The notes: a model not told the origin generated them from the sequence alone. A DNA stretch of 64,000 bases from Actinomycetes bacterium (GCA_021805205.1 JAJZFV010000046.1:1-64000), one strand, 5' to 3'; counted from the first letter of the stretch, positions 33,352 through 42,795 are shown. Made by a program: numbers and translations.

Positions 33352-35643
33352 TCAGCTCTTTTCAAGTACCTGAGACTCGAAAACGCGTATCAATTCATCG
33401 GCACTACTTGGCACTTCCAACTGATACTTTTTATTCGCCAACTCTACGGCCTTGACGAGCTCACTCCCCTCATATTCACTGATTAATCTAAGAAAAATCG
33501 CCGACGCCCTATAATCTCTAAAGGCACCTTGGGCAACGTATAAGCTGCTCAATCGCTCTGCGAGAGGTAACATCTCAAGCTGAGCCGAGGTGATTAACGG
33601 ACAAAACTCATCCATTGATTTTGCTCTAAGGATCGCTGATACCTCTAATCGCAACGAGAGATGCGCGCACTTCGAAGTCTCGGCTACGGCAACTAAGGCA
33701 ATTAAATCCTGAACGCCACTTTTCAAAAGTGAAATAATAAACCTGGTAGCCAAGTCAGGATTATTAAACTGCATTTGCCTGATCAAACCAAATGTGGAGA
33801 TTAAGCGATTTTTTGGAATTCTACGGTAATACTCATATGGATCGATTTGAGCCTTCTCTAAATAATCGATAAGCATTGAGGGATGAACCTCAAGACCGCT
33901 GCCGCCATCCATCGCACCCAGTATTATTTCGCAGGCTTCGAAGTAACGGCCGTGCTCACCAAAGTACCCTCCGAGAATCACAGCGGCCTGAGACTTCCGA
34001 AAACTAATATCACCTAGGTAAGACTCGCTGGATGGCAGCGACCTGTAGACGGCTAATGCCCCCTCCACATCGCCTGACTTTGCCAGTACCATAGCTTCAC
34101 GTGAAATTTGATCAGCTCGCCTAGGAAAGCGAGAGCCGAACTCAACCACATATCTTCGTGCAGCATCTAGATCGTTTCTTCCAAGTTTAAGTTCTATCAG
34201 AAGCCGGTAGATTATCGGCAATGAGGGTTCGAGTCCCACTCCAAGTAGAGTTTTTTCAAGCAACTCCTCTGCCCGCCCCGAATCACCCGCAAATAAATAC
34301 GATCTGGCTAAATTAATTGCAGAGAACAAATCATTTACTGTCTCGTGATACTTCTTGGCTATCTTTAGATTTCTCTCAGCCTTCTTTTGCATTACATCAC
34401 CGACGTTGGAGTATCCATAGTGGTCAATATGGCCCGAGATAAGTGGCGTTGCTATTGGCGGCCTACGGCCGGTTCTGTCGAATACTTGCTCGTGTATCAT
34501 TCCGTACCAACATGTGTCAACTCTCCGCACAACACGCGACATTTGGTGAGAGAAAGCCTCAGCGATATTGAGAGAATCGTGATTGAAAATGTTTACAAAT
34601 ACTGCAACACACTTTTCAACCCAACTGGAAAGTTCATCGACAAATTCTTTACGATCGGCTTCGAAAACTTCATCCGCATCCAAATGAAGCACCCAATCAG
34701 AATTGCTGGAGTTAAGGGCAAAATCACGAGCGGCACCGAAGTCGTCTATCCAATCGAAGCGAACTGGCGAAATACCCAACCTCTCGAGCAATTCAATCGT
34801 TCCATCAGACGAACCGGTATCTACAACAATTACTTCTTCAACTATGCCACGTACAGATTCAATGCACTTTGCTAAGTTCTTGACCTCGTTCTTGACAATC
34901 ATCGCCAGCGAAAGTACGCTGGTAGCTCCATCGGCTACTGCGGCAGTCACTTCGCCAAAACGATCACTCAGATCGATCGCAACTTTATCGTAAAAGAAGC
35001 TATCACGCGAAGACTTCCTGTAAGAAATGGATACTTGGTATTTACAGGGTGAACTTGAGTGCAAGTAGTTGCTGTCGTCAATTCGAATAACGATGCCGTT
35101 ATCGCTCATGGTCTTTGAAATCGACCAAGCAACATCCCTTTGTGAATAAATCTCAATTCCTGCGATCGCTTCGTTTAAATACCTACTAGAAATACCGAGA
35201 CCTTCTATGCCAGCAAATGGAGTAGACGTGTACATGTCTCTGTGTGCAATCTCCCATTCCTTTTGGAAGTCTCGCATTTGACTTCGATTGGAATATTGAG
35301 GGGATACCACTCTTTGATAGGTAGGAAGATTATTCGACCTCGGTGCCGAGATCAGAGTACCCTGGCTCAGATTACGTCTAACCGAATCAAAGTTCGTTCG
35401 TGTGGGCCAGCATTCTGAAGTCAACAATATGCATCCAAGCTCCGAGTTCGCCAAGATATCTTTTAAGCCTTGCCACGAGACTCTAGTGAAATAACTGTCT
35501 TTTGTTGGCTCGTTTACGGATCCGTCAACCACTAGAACATTATCGCCTGGACGGATGCAGCTACTCAAAGCCTCGAAGATGGGGACGCGACGCGTTAGTT
35601 TGGTCTCCGAGATCACGATCACATTGAGCGGTAGATTCTTCAT
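33352..35643 (-). CDS. Large family 2 glycosyltransferase with TPR repeats
   Basis: 763 residues. Residues ~1-205 look like a degenerate GT-A domain ('NVIVISETKLTRRVPIFEAL', 'PFAGIEGLGISSRYLNEAIA'). A full GT-A domain follows: 'LSLAMIVKNEVKNLAKCIES', 'EEVIVVDTGSSDGTIELLER', 'LHLDADEVFEADRKEF' with the DxD-like metal site near 320. From ~440 to the end are helical TPR-like repeats. It sits between the transposase debris near flagellin and the che operon, and shares the catalytic core with the smaller enzyme at 9197-10225. Flagellin O-glycosylation is the likely role; sugar and acceptor sites are unknown. Confidence 0.82.
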   Translation of the reverse strand: MKNLPLNVIVISETKLTRRVPIFEALSSCIRPGDNVLVVDGSVNEPTKDSYFTRVSWQGLKDILANSELGCILLTSECWPTRTNFDSVRRNLSQGTLISAPRSNNLPTYQRVVSPQYSNRSQMRDFQKEWEIAHRDMYTSTPFAGIEGLGISSRYLNEAIAGIEIYSQRDVAWSISKTMSDNGIVIRIDDSNYLHSSSPCKYQVSISYRKSSRDSFFYDKVAIDLSDRFGEVTAAVADGATSVLSLAMIVKNEVKNLAKCIESVRGIVEEVIVVDTGSSDGTIELLERLGISPVRFDWIDDFGAARDFALNSSNSDWVLHLDADEVFEADRKEFVDELSSWVEKCVAVFVNIFNHDSLNIAEAFSHQMSRVVRRVDTCWYGMIHEQVFDRTGRRPPIATPLISGHIDHYGYSNVGDVMQKKAERNLKIAKKYHETVNDLFSAINLARSYLFAGDSGRAEELLEKTLLGVGLEPSLPIIYRLLIELKLGRNDLDAARRYVVEFGSRFPRRADQISREAMVLAKSGDVEGALAVYRSLPSSESYLGDISFRKSQAAVILGGYFGEHGRYFEACEIILGAMDGGSGLEVHPSMLIDYLEKAQIDPYEYYRRIPKNRLISTFGLIRQMQFNNPDLATRFIISLLKSGVQDLIALVAVAETSKCAHLSLRLEVSAILRAKSMDEFCPLITSAQLEMLPLAERLSSLYVAQGAFRDYRASAIFLRLISEYEGSELVKAVELANKKYQLEVPSSADELIRVFESQVLEKS

Positions 35644-35657
35644 CTCTCATGTATCGA

Positions 35658-35688
35658 CAATGGCCACCCAGATAATGAGTGGCCATTG
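35658..35688 (-). terminator. Hairpin at the end of the chemotaxis operon
   Basis: 10-base perfect arms (35658-35667, 35679-35688) with an 11-base loop, in the gap between the last che gene and the glycosyltransferase. On the minus strand there is a T6 run just before, not after, the stem, so termination may be partial. Confidence 0.5.
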
Positions 35689-35720
35689 CAAAAAAGTTCA
35701 ATGAATTTATTATTTGTTGA

Positions 35721-36221
35721 CTACGCCAAACAGAATCGAATCTCTCCTCCAGGGTAACCACCTGGAATGAACGCATCAAACGATGCTACTCTAGCAGGAC
35801 TTTTGAGCAAGGGGAGAATGTCATCATCAAGACCATCTGGCGCAACTAGAACCTTAGACAACTTAACTCTCTTAGCGTGTGTTCTCTTGTCGTTCATAAT
35901 CGCAATCAATACGTTTGCGACTTCTTTGAAGTTTTCAAGAAGATTGTTTGGAATCTCACCTTCATCTGTAGCATCTTCAGCAGCCCCAGCCGGAATCATC
36001 ATCATTGCAGCGCCAAGAGAGTTGGTAAGGCCGAGCTCACAAAAGATTGCTGCCCCAATCGAATCATCATCAAAGGTATAGACCGAGACCGAGCCTTTGA
36101 ACGTAGCTGTTTGCGGATTGCCAATCCTCTTTGTTGTAACGCTCTTTCCTACCAACATCCCCAAAGTTTCTTCAACTTCGTCCGGACCTGGCAAGAGAAG
36201 ATCTGCACCGATGTCCGACAT
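35721..36221 (-). CDS. CheX/CheC-like protein, divergent
   Basis: 166 residues. The overall pattern, a short N-terminal helix, strands, and 'LLENFKEVANVLIAIMNDKR' near 95-115, recalls CheC/CheX phosphatases. The active-site motif of the family ([DS]-x3-E-x2-N then Pro) is degenerate here: E-x3-E-x2-N is present, with a Pro about 25 residues later. It is the last gene of the che operon, 25 bases after a better CheX match. It may be a regulatory partner or a weak phosphatase of CheY-P. Confidence in the family is moderate. Confidence 0.5.
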   Translation of the reverse strand: MSDIGADLLLPGPDEVEETLGMLVGKSVTTKRIGNPQTATFKGSVSVYTFDDDSIGAAIFCELGLTNSLGAAMMMIPAGAAEDATDEGEIPNNLLENFKEVANVLIAIMNDKRTHAKRVKLSKVLVAPDGLDDDILPLLKSPARVASFDAFIPGGYPGGEIRFCLA

Positions 36222-36246
36222 CTCGTTCCTTCTTTCCTAACGATAA

Positions 36247-36723
36247 CTAGACCTTATGGCGAAATGCCAATAAGTAAACTTCTGCTCCAGCGATTTCGAT
36301 CTTCGAACCTGCGGCCTCTTGGTGAGAAGTAGGGTGCAAGGTTCCGTTGAAAAAAGCGGGCAGCCCTAACTTTAGTCCAGGATCGACCTCAGTCATTCGT
36401 CGCTTGACACCGCCGGCCACGATATTTATAACTTCGTTGATCGCATCTGCCATGTCATCATCGGTTAGCTCTTCATCTGGCTCCATAAATAGAAGTGCAC
36501 GGCCGAGGGTTCCGCACGCCTCCCAACTTCCAGCTACACCGTACTCAAAGTTATAGTCATCCCCTACGAGAGCCACGTAAGAGCCTGGGAAGCTGCGATC
36601 GCTTGGCAGACCAGAATCAAGTACTGTAATTCCATCTAAACCCAAGGTGGAGGTGGCGAGCTCTTCGGCAGACGAGACCATAGCACTAAGCCAAGTTGAA
36701 ACTAAATTTGGATCCTCGGCCAT
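36247..36723 (-). CDS. CheX-like CheY-P phosphatase
   Basis: 158 residues. The CheX signature is visible near residues 90-120: 'MADAINEVINIVAGGVKRRM' contains D-x3-E-x2-N, and Pro follows 22 residues later in 'LGLPAFF'. The Glu and Asn insert into the CheY active site in known CheX proteins and speed dephosphorylation. No CheZ or CheD is seen in the window, so this is the likely signal-termination enzyme. It overlaps the upstream cheY by one base. Confidence 0.75.
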   Translation of the reverse strand: MAEDPNLVSTWLSAMVSSAEELATSTLGLDGITVLDSGLPSDRSFPGSYVALVGDDYNFEYGVAGSWEACGTLGRALLFMEPDEELTDDDMADAINEVINIVAGGVKRRMTEVDPGLKLGLPAFFNGTLHPTSHQEAAGSKIEIAGAEVYLLAFRHKV

Positions 36724-37088
36724 TACGCGACACCTGCCGCATCTAGGGTTTCACGGAATGTTTCAACTGTGAAAGGCTTTGCAATTACAAATATTGCACC
36801 TGAGTCTCGCGCCAATATTTGCATGTCGGGGGTACCCTCCGAGGTAACGAAGCCGAATGGAGTGTCATCCCCATCGCTTCGAAGCTTGCGAAGGAATTCG
36901 AGACCGTTCATCTCAGGCATATTCCAATCCGAAAGGATTAAGTCTGGCCCTTCAGCCTTGACTTGAGCTAAGCCTTCAAGGCCGTTAGACGCCTCGACAA
37001 AATCGGCATCGCCATATCCTGCCTGACGAAGGTGGCGGAGAACGATCATCCTCATCGCCTTAGAGTCGTCTACAATCAATATCTTCAT
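36723..37088 (-). CDS. cheY: Chemotaxis response regulator CheY
   Basis: 121 residues, a lone receiver domain. Acidic pocket 'LIVDDSKAMR' (Asp8-9), phospho-acceptor Asp in 'LILSDWNMPEMNG' (about residue 57), Thr in 'FVTSEGT' and Lys in 'IFVIAKPF' are all intact. It is next to the CheX-like gene, its probable phosphatase. A second, slightly different CheY is at 39375-39761, so division of labour (motor output and adaptation or phosphate sink) is possible. Confidence 0.93.
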   Translation of the reverse strand: MKILIVDDSKAMRMIVLRHLRQAGYGDADFVEASNGLEGLAQVKAEGPDLILSDWNMPEMNGLEFLRKLRSDGDDTPFGFVTSEGTPDMQILARDSGAIFVIAKPFTVETFRETLDAAGVA

Positions 37089-37163
37089 TTCGAGCTCCTA
37101 TCCAATCCTTTACTGAGAAGCTAACCTTTACTTCGTCGTTTATCCATTTGAACTTGAAGGGAA

Positions 37164-38063
37164 TTAATACCCACTACCACGTGGCGCGACATATGGGGTC
37201 CGCGTAACTTGAGTAGGAGCCGCAGGTGGCATTGGGCCTCCTTTTGATTTGTAGTAAAATGTACTGCCAGTTGTGATCCGGTCAAAGTCATTACTAACAT
37301 TCATGGTTGTCTCCGAGCCACCTAGAAGCAGTGCGCCACCTGGAACCAAAACCTTGTTAACCTTTTCTAAGATCGATCTCTTCGTTTGCAGATCGAAGTA
37401 GATAAGTACGTTACGGAGAAAGACGATATCCATTCGCGGGAGCATCGGCCAGTTTCCAGCAAGGTTCATTACCGAAGTTTCAACCATCGAGGTCAAGTCA
37501 GCCTTGATCTTCCACTCCGATCCAGCCTTCGTGAAGTACTTGACCAACAGCGGTGCCGGCAAACCACGGTTGATCTCAATTTGGGAGAAGATTCCTTCCT
37601 TTGTCCTCTCGACCATTGCCCTCGAGATATCGGTACAAACTATGCGTACTCTCCAGTTTGAGAGCATTGGAAAGTGCTCTTTAATCACCATTGCAATCGA
37701 GTACGCCTCTTGTCCTGAAGAACACGCCGCCGACCATATGTTTAGAGTACGGTCAGCACCCTTTCTCTCAATTACCTTGGGGAGTAGCTCGCTCTTCAAT
37801 ACGTCGAAGGGCTTCACGTCTCTGAAAAAATAGGTTTCGTTGGTGGTCATCGCCTCAGCCACCATGGATCCGACCTCGGAATTAATGGTTGGGTTTGCTC
37901 GCAACTTGGAAACCAGTTCCGTGATAGAGGTGGCTCCAACTCTTCTCGCTACTGGATTTAACCTGCTCTCTACCAAATAATCTTTGTCAGGGGTTAGAAC
38001 GATCGCCGTCGTATTTTTCACAAAGTTCGCCAAGAAGGTAAAGTCGTTAGAACTCAGTGCCAT
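37164..38063 (-). CDS. cheR: Chemoreceptor glutamate methyltransferase CheR
   Basis: 299 residues. N-terminal helical domain (1-75) and SAM-dependent methyltransferase domain: 'AEAMTTNETYFFRDVKPFDV', 'LNIWSAACSSGQEAYSIAMV' (SAM-binding), 'RIVCTDISRAMVERTKEGIF', and 'DIVFLRNVLIYFDLQTKRSI'. It methylates glutamates on chemoreceptors for adaptation, opposite to CheB encoded just before it in the operon. Overlaps cheB by 10 bases. The last ~25 residues are Pro/Thr-rich. Confidence 0.96.
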   Translation of the reverse strand: MALSSNDFTFLANFVKNTTAIVLTPDKDYLVESRLNPVARRVGATSITELVSKLRANPTINSEVGSMVAEAMTTNETYFFRDVKPFDVLKSELLPKVIERKGADRTLNIWSAACSSGQEAYSIAMVIKEHFPMLSNWRVRIVCTDISRAMVERTKEGIFSQIEINRGLPAPLLVKYFTKAGSEWKIKADLTSMVETSVMNLAGNWPMLPRMDIVFLRNVLIYFDLQTKRSILEKVNKVLVPGGALLLGGSETTMNVSNDFDRITTGSTFYYKSKGGPMPPAAPTQVTRTPYVAPRGSGY

Positions 38064-39370
38064 CGTCGGCCTCCGATCTCCGAAGTAGCACTCCGTGAGG
38101 TTATAGCGGTAGTTTGTGCAGGAGTATGCGAACTTGGCGCGTGATTCGCCGTAGGGCGATCAGAATTGCCCGATACGCTGCACCTCCTTGCTATGTATTG
38201 TGCGATCTGATTCAACGGTAGAACTTGTTCAGACAATCCAGCATTTGTAACGTAACCTGGCATTCCCCAAACCACAGACGACGCCTCGTCCTGAGTTACG
38301 ATCTCGGCACCAGCCGCTTTGAGTTCTTTGGCGCCCACGAAGCCGTCTTGTCCCATACCTGTCATGACGATTGCCATCACACGATTTCCCAATCGCGTCG
38401 CTGAATGAAAGAGGGTGTCGACAGAGGGACGACACGAATTGACTGGTGGAGAGTCGTCAAGTGCAAGCGCAACTTCGCTTCGATGGTTGTTAGTTATTAC
38501 AAGGTGATGCTCTCCTGGAGCGATGTAAACCTCGCCTGGCCTTGGGACTTCACCGCCCTTAGCTTCCATAACCTTCAACTTCGACTTTGCATCTAATCGT
38601 TCTGCTAGCAACCGAGTAAAGGTAGCAGGCATGTGCTGCACTATCAGTATCGGAACCGGCAAATTTGCAGGTAGCGCTGGGAGCAATTCGCCAAGCGCAT
38701 TTGGGCCACCAGTCGATATGCCTATGAGAATCAAAGAGGGTGGCCTATGGTTCGTGGATCGAAATCTTGCAACCTCTCCGTACTCCGATTGTGCCTTTGA
38801 ATCTGTAGTAGGTGGCTTGACTGCAGGAGCTGCGGAGAACTTGGGACTATATCCATTGGGAGCAGCAAATCTGCTATTTGGAGTACTAGAAGTACCGGGT
38901 CTATGGGTAGGGGGTCTTCCAGCGTATCCGGCACCTGCACCCACTGCTCGCCGTCGCTTTTGACCTAGTACTCGAATCTTAGTTGCGAGAGAAGATGCAA
39001 TGATCTCTTTTGATGCCTCAACTGAGGTAGAAGAAGAGGGCTTCGTGACGTAGTCTGTTGCCCCAGCACTAAGTGCATCGAGAGTTGCCTTGCCACCTGA
39101 CTCCGTCAGCGTCGAAAACATTATTATCGGCACTCTTGCATCGATCTGGCGAATAAAAGGAATTGCTTCAATTCCCGTCATGTCAGGCATTTCAACGTCA
39201 AGAGTTATGACATCTGGTTTCAGCTCCTTGAATCGGCTGATAGCCTCACGTCCTGAGGCAGCTGTACCTACCACCTCTATATCTTCTTCTCTGAGGAGCG
39301 TCGAGGTGACAATTTTGCGGATAACGGCGGAGTCATCCACCACCATCACCCTTATTCTGGCGGCATCCAC
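38054..39370 (-). CDS. cheB: Chemotaxis protein-glutamate methylesterase CheB
   Basis: 438 residues. Receiver domain (1-125): 'MVVDDSAVIRKIV', 'VITLDVEMPDMTGIEAIPFI', 'TKPSSST'. A Pro/Ser-rich linker (~145-205) is longer than usual. The methylesterase domain (~210-395) has the catalytic Ser in 'GISTGGPNAL', His in 'VQHMPATFTRLLAERL' and Asp in 'GMGQDGFVGA'. The ~40-residue C-terminal tail is Ser/Thr-rich. It removes methyl groups from receptors when phosphorylated by CheA. Confidence 0.95.
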   Translation of the reverse strand: MDAARIRVMVVDDSAVIRKIVTSTLLREEDIEVVGTAASGREAISRFKELKPDVITLDVEMPDMTGIEAIPFIRQIDARVPIIMFSTLTESGGKATLDALSAGATDYVTKPSSSTSVEASKEIIASSLATKIRVLGQKRRRAVGAGAGYAGRPPTHRPGTSSTPNSRFAAPNGYSPKFSAAPAVKPPTTDSKAQSEYGEVARFRSTNHRPPSLILIGISTGGPNALGELLPALPANLPVPILIVQHMPATFTRLLAERLDAKSKLKVMEAKGGEVPRPGEVYIAPGEHHLVITNNHRSEVALALDDSPPVNSCRPSVDTLFHSATRLGNRVMAIVMTGMGQDGFVGAKELKAAGAEIVTQDEASSVVWGMPGYVTNAGLSEQVLPLNQIAQYIARRCSVSGNSDRPTANHAPSSHTPAQTTAITSRSATSEIGGRRWH

Positions 39371-39374
39371 CTTA

Positions 39375-39761
39375 CTACCTCGCTCCTAGACCAAGAAGCG
39401 ACAACTTCTCGTCAATGATATCCTTCGTGAAGGGCTTCATAACGTACTCATTTGCGCCGGCCTCAAGTGCCTTGAGTACTTGTTCAATCTCGGTCTCAGT
39501 TGTGACCATCATCATCGTCACGTCATCGTACTCAGGCATCGACCGAGCCTTTACCAGGAACTCATAGCCGTTCATAACCGGCATATTCCAGTCGATTAAG
39601 ATCAGCTCGGGTCGAGACATCTTCGATAACTTATGCAGAGCATCAGCTCCGTTTTCGGCCTTCTCAACCGTGTATCCAAGTTCGCCCAAGATACGAGCCA
39701 GAATCATGCGCGTTGCACTTGAGTCGTCAATAACCATAGCTAGAGCCATCTCTGCCACCAC
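39375..39761 (-). CDS. cheY: Second CheY-type response regulator
   Basis: 128 residues, single receiver domain with 'MVIDDSSATRMILARILGEL', phospho-Asp in 'LILIDWNMPVMNG', Thr in 'MVTTETE' and Lys in 'YVMKPFTKDI'. All key residues are present. GTG at 39761 (AGAGGAA close upstream) or ATG at 39749 could start it. It lies between cheW and cheB in the operon and is only moderately similar to the CheY at 36723-37088. Confidence 0.9.
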   Translation of the reverse strand: MVAEMALAMVIDDSSATRMILARILGELGYTVEKAENGADALHKLSKMSRPELILIDWNMPVMNGYEFLVKARSMPEYDDVTMMMVTTETEIEQVLKALEAGANEYVMKPFTKDIIDEKLSLLGLGAR

Positions 39762-39818
39762 TTCCTCTCGTGCAAGCGAGTCAAAGTATTCGAAGTCATC
39801 ATTAACTCAACTTCACCT

Positions 39819-40265
39819 TTACGCATCAACCAGCGAGAAGACCGCACGATCAAGGTCAAGGACGAGCATTAGCTTTTCCTGTAACTTGTAGACACCTTTT
39901 ATTAGGTGGCGGAAACTCACTTCAAGGGTTTCAGGAGGATCTTCAAAGCTTTCCTTCTCTACCTCAACCACATCGCCAATCTCATCTACAAGAAGGCTTA
40001 GTGGTCCATCGTCAGACCTAACTACGATATTCATCGGTAACTTGCCTTGACGAGGTCCAAGCCCCATCACCTTACGGAGATCAAGCGCTGTAACGATCTG
40101 ACCTCTTAGATTGATAAGACCTGCGACTTCAGCGTCCGCGAGGGGAACTTCAGTCATGTACTGGTACTTCAGAACTTCCTGTACCTCCTTGACACCAATT
40201 CCAAGGAAGTGACCGTCAAGGTAAAAGGTACAGTATTGTCTTTCGGTTAACTCATTTACCGCCAC
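39819..40265 (-). CDS. cheW: Chemotaxis coupling protein CheW
   Basis: 148 residues. SH3-like CheW fold: 'YCTFYLDGHFLGIGVKEVQE', 'VAGLINLRGQIVTALDLRKV' (the most conserved CheW stretch), 'LSLLVDEIGDVVEVEKESFE', 'HLIKGVYKLQEKLMLVLDLD'. It links receptors to CheA. Two bases separate it from cheA. CheA in this window carries two CheW-like modules of its own, so core arrays may have an unusual CheW:CheA ratio. Confidence 0.95.
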   Translation of the reverse strand: MAVNELTERQYCTFYLDGHFLGIGVKEVQEVLKYQYMTEVPLADAEVAGLINLRGQIVTALDLRKVMGLGPRQGKLPMNIVVRSDDGPLSLLVDEIGDVVEVEKESFEDPPETLEVSFRHLIKGVYKLQEKLMLVLDLDRAVFSLVDA

Positions 40266-40267
40266 GA

Positions 40268-42676
40268 CTAACCTCCATAACTTGAAAGTGCGTACTCGTT
40301 TGAATCAATAAAGCTAACGAGTGCATCTTGAACGATTTCATCGATGTTCACTATGTCTGTGACTCGATTGTTGACGACTGTCGAACCCATAATCTGAGAC
40401 TTGATTGAGACCTTCTCGAGGTTCATCGCGACGTTTACGATGTCCAAGATGCGATCGACTACGACGCCGACTCGTCTACCATGTCCCGAGTGAACCACAA
40501 CTTGGATACTTGCAATATCCGGGTCACTTGCCGCTGGAACACCAAGGGTGGAACTTAGCCATATGAGCGGCATGATAGAGTCGCGATACTGAACTACCTG
40601 ATTGTCACCAGCCCACTCAAGAACATCGGGTGAGAACTCTTCTAGACGATCGACACTTGCCAACGGAACGGCAACTCGGTAGTTGTCGCCAACGCCGAGT
40701 AGCAATAGTGTTTGTCTTTCCACGCTTTCGCTCTCGTTGCTGGTGGAGAGTTCCTTGAGTTTACGATCACGAACCTCAGATATCACGGAAGAGCGCTGTG
40801 CGATTCCCATAACATCCAAGATCAGGGCGACTTTTCCATCACCCATGATGGTCGCACCGGCGTAGACATCGACGTTCTTTACCTGCTTGCCCAAAGGCTT
40901 TACAACGATCTCCTCTGTATCGACTACCGAATCCACCACTAGGCCAAATTGTCTCTCATCTGCTTGCAGGACAACGATATTTACCGCATCGTCATCGATT
41001 TTGGCCGTTGAGGTACCCATGAGATCGCAAAGATAGACGAGGGGCAATAAGTTTCCCCTCAAACGACACACCGGAGCCCCATAGACTGAATCTATATCCA
41101 CTGCGGCCTGGTCCTTCTCAAGACGCACGAGCTCGACGAGAGATACCTGAGGTATTGCATACCTCTGTCCGCCGGCAGCGACTACTAGAGCCGGAATGAT
41201 CGCCAACGTTAGTGGGATCTTGATCTTGAAGGTGGTACCTTCTCCGAGGTTGGTGGAGATGTCTATGGTTCCACCGATCTTTTCAATGTTTGTCTTGACT
41301 ACGTCCATTCCGACGCCTCGCCCAGAGACGTTGGTAACCTTTTCTGCGGTTGAAAAGCCCGGAGCAAAGATGAGATTTACTAACTCTCGCTCCGACATCT
41401 TGTCGAGTTGATCAGCTCTAAAGAGCCCCTTCTTGAGGGCGTTGGCACGGATCTTCTCTGGGTTGATGCCGCTTCCATCGTCACTAATCTCTATATTTAC
41501 GTGACCGCCTTCATGGTAAGCCCTTAGAACCAAACGTCCTTCACGAGCTTTTCCGATCTTTTCACGGACCTCAGGAGGCTCAATACCGTGATCAACTGAG
41601 TTGCGAACCAAGTGAGTTAGGGGGTCCTTTATCGACTCAATTATGGTTCGATCAAGCTCTGTTTCACGACCCTCAAATTCGATCGCCACCTGCTTACCAA
41701 CGGAAAGGGCTAGGTCGCGCACAACTCTTGGGAATTTGGACCAGACATTTCCGATCGGTTGCATTCTGGTCTTCATTACACCTTCTTGCAACTCTGATGT
41801 AATCAGGTTCAACCGCTGGGACGCCGCAACGAAGGAGGTGTCGGTCTGAGAAGAGGTATACTGAAGAATTTGATTGCGCGCAAGTACTAGCTCGCCAACC
41901 AGGTTCATAAGTTTGTCGAGGAGTCCGACGTCCACCCGAATATTCGCATCTGAAACGGAGGATCCCGCGGGGACCTTCTCTTTATCGTGATCGACCTTGG
42001 CTTCGGCCACTGCACTCACTTCCTCTCTCGGTGCTGAAGCTACCGCGGCAGCCTCAACATTGTCTTCCACAGGAGGAGTATTTGCTTCAACTTCCGACGC
42101 CACCTCGGGTTGAGGCGCTGATCCAGCGGGCTGAGGTGACGGGGCTTTGCGCTGGAACACGAATGCGGAGGCTCCAGTTTGAATCGTCTCAGGTTCAGCG
42201 GTTGCCTCGGGTGCGGCAGGGGCTACTTCTTCGACGATGGAAGGTGGTGGGGTATCGGTGACCTCCTCACCGGCGGCTAGGCGACTCAACGTAGCGATTA
42301 ATGCGCTGTAGTCACCATTACCCTCTTGATTCGTAGACTCGATTTCAGCCAACATCTCTCTTACGGCATCAACCGTAGCAAGGAGTGCTGTTGTGATCGC
42401 CGGATTGATGATAAGGACACCATCACGGAGTTTGGATAGTAGATTCTCGCCAACGTGAGCCACCTTTTCGAGTTTCTCAAAGCCAAGAAATCCACAGGTA
42501 CCCTTGATAGTGTGAATAGTCCTGAAGATCGACGATAAGGTCGAATGGTTTTGAGGGTCACTCTCTAGTGTGACTAAGTCTTGGTCCAATCTGTCTAAGT
42601 TCTCGTAGCTTTCGACGAGAAATTCAGCCACTTCTTCAGGTATCTGACCGCCTGAGTCACCGGTTGTTGAAGTCAT
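40268..42676 (-). CDS. cheA: Chemotaxis histidine kinase CheA with two CheW-like domains
   Basis: 802 residues. P1 HPt domain with phospho-His about residue 55 in 'FRTIHTIKGTCGFLGFEKLE'. A long Pro/Ala/Glu-rich linker (~145-240) replaces a recognisable CheY-binding P2. P3 dimer helix 'LLDKLMNLVGELVLARNQIL'; P4 ATPase with 'HLVRNSVDHGIEPPEVREKI', 'DDGSGINPEKI' and 'GRGVGMDVVKTNIEKIGG'. A first CheW-like P5 follows (~515-640) and a second CheW-like module fills ~660-790. The gene leads the che operon, 119 bases after the SDR gene. Confidence 0.95.
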   Translation of the reverse strand: MTSTTGDSGGQIPEEVAEFLVESYENLDRLDQDLVTLESDPQNHSTLSSIFRTIHTIKGTCGFLGFEKLEKVAHVGENLLSKLRDGVLIINPAITTALLATVDAVREMLAEIESTNQEGNGDYSALIATLSRLAAGEEVTDTPPPSIVEEVAPAAPEATAEPETIQTGASAFVFQRKAPSPQPAGSAPQPEVASEVEANTPPVEDNVEAAAVASAPREEVSAVAEAKVDHDKEKVPAGSSVSDANIRVDVGLLDKLMNLVGELVLARNQILQYTSSQTDTSFVAASQRLNLITSELQEGVMKTRMQPIGNVWSKFPRVVRDLALSVGKQVAIEFEGRETELDRTIIESIKDPLTHLVRNSVDHGIEPPEVREKIGKAREGRLVLRAYHEGGHVNIEISDDGSGINPEKIRANALKKGLFRADQLDKMSERELVNLIFAPGFSTAEKVTNVSGRGVGMDVVKTNIEKIGGTIDISTNLGEGTTFKIKIPLTLAIIPALVVAAGGQRYAIPQVSLVELVRLEKDQAAVDIDSVYGAPVCRLRGNLLPLVYLCDLMGTSTAKIDDDAVNIVVLQADERQFGLVVDSVVDTEEIVVKPLGKQVKNVDVYAGATIMGDGKVALILDVMGIAQRSSVISEVRDRKLKELSTSNESESVERQTLLLLGVGDNYRVAVPLASVDRLEEFSPDVLEWAGDNQVVQYRDSIMPLIWLSSTLGVPAASDPDIASIQVVVHSGHGRRVGVVVDRILDIVNVAMNLEKVSIKSQIMGSTVVNNRVTDIVNIDEIVQDALVSFIDSNEYALSSYGG

Positions 42677-42795
42677 GTAAAACCCCCGAATAGTAACGGT
42701 TCGCTCCAGACTTCTTCGGCACTTTATTCCCGGTTCTTGAAGAGACCAAAGATAGTTTTGTAAGTGATATTCCCTTGAATACTTACCTTTATTAC

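Noticed and set aside
33341-33361. Inverted repeat AAAGAGC/GCTCTTT at the 3' end of the large glycosyltransferase
   Set aside because: Seven-base arms overlapping the coding end with no U-run after it; not convincing as a terminator.
36347-36556. Plus-strand open frame opposite the CheX-like gene
   Set aside because: Mirror of an intact minus-strand gene with clear motifs.
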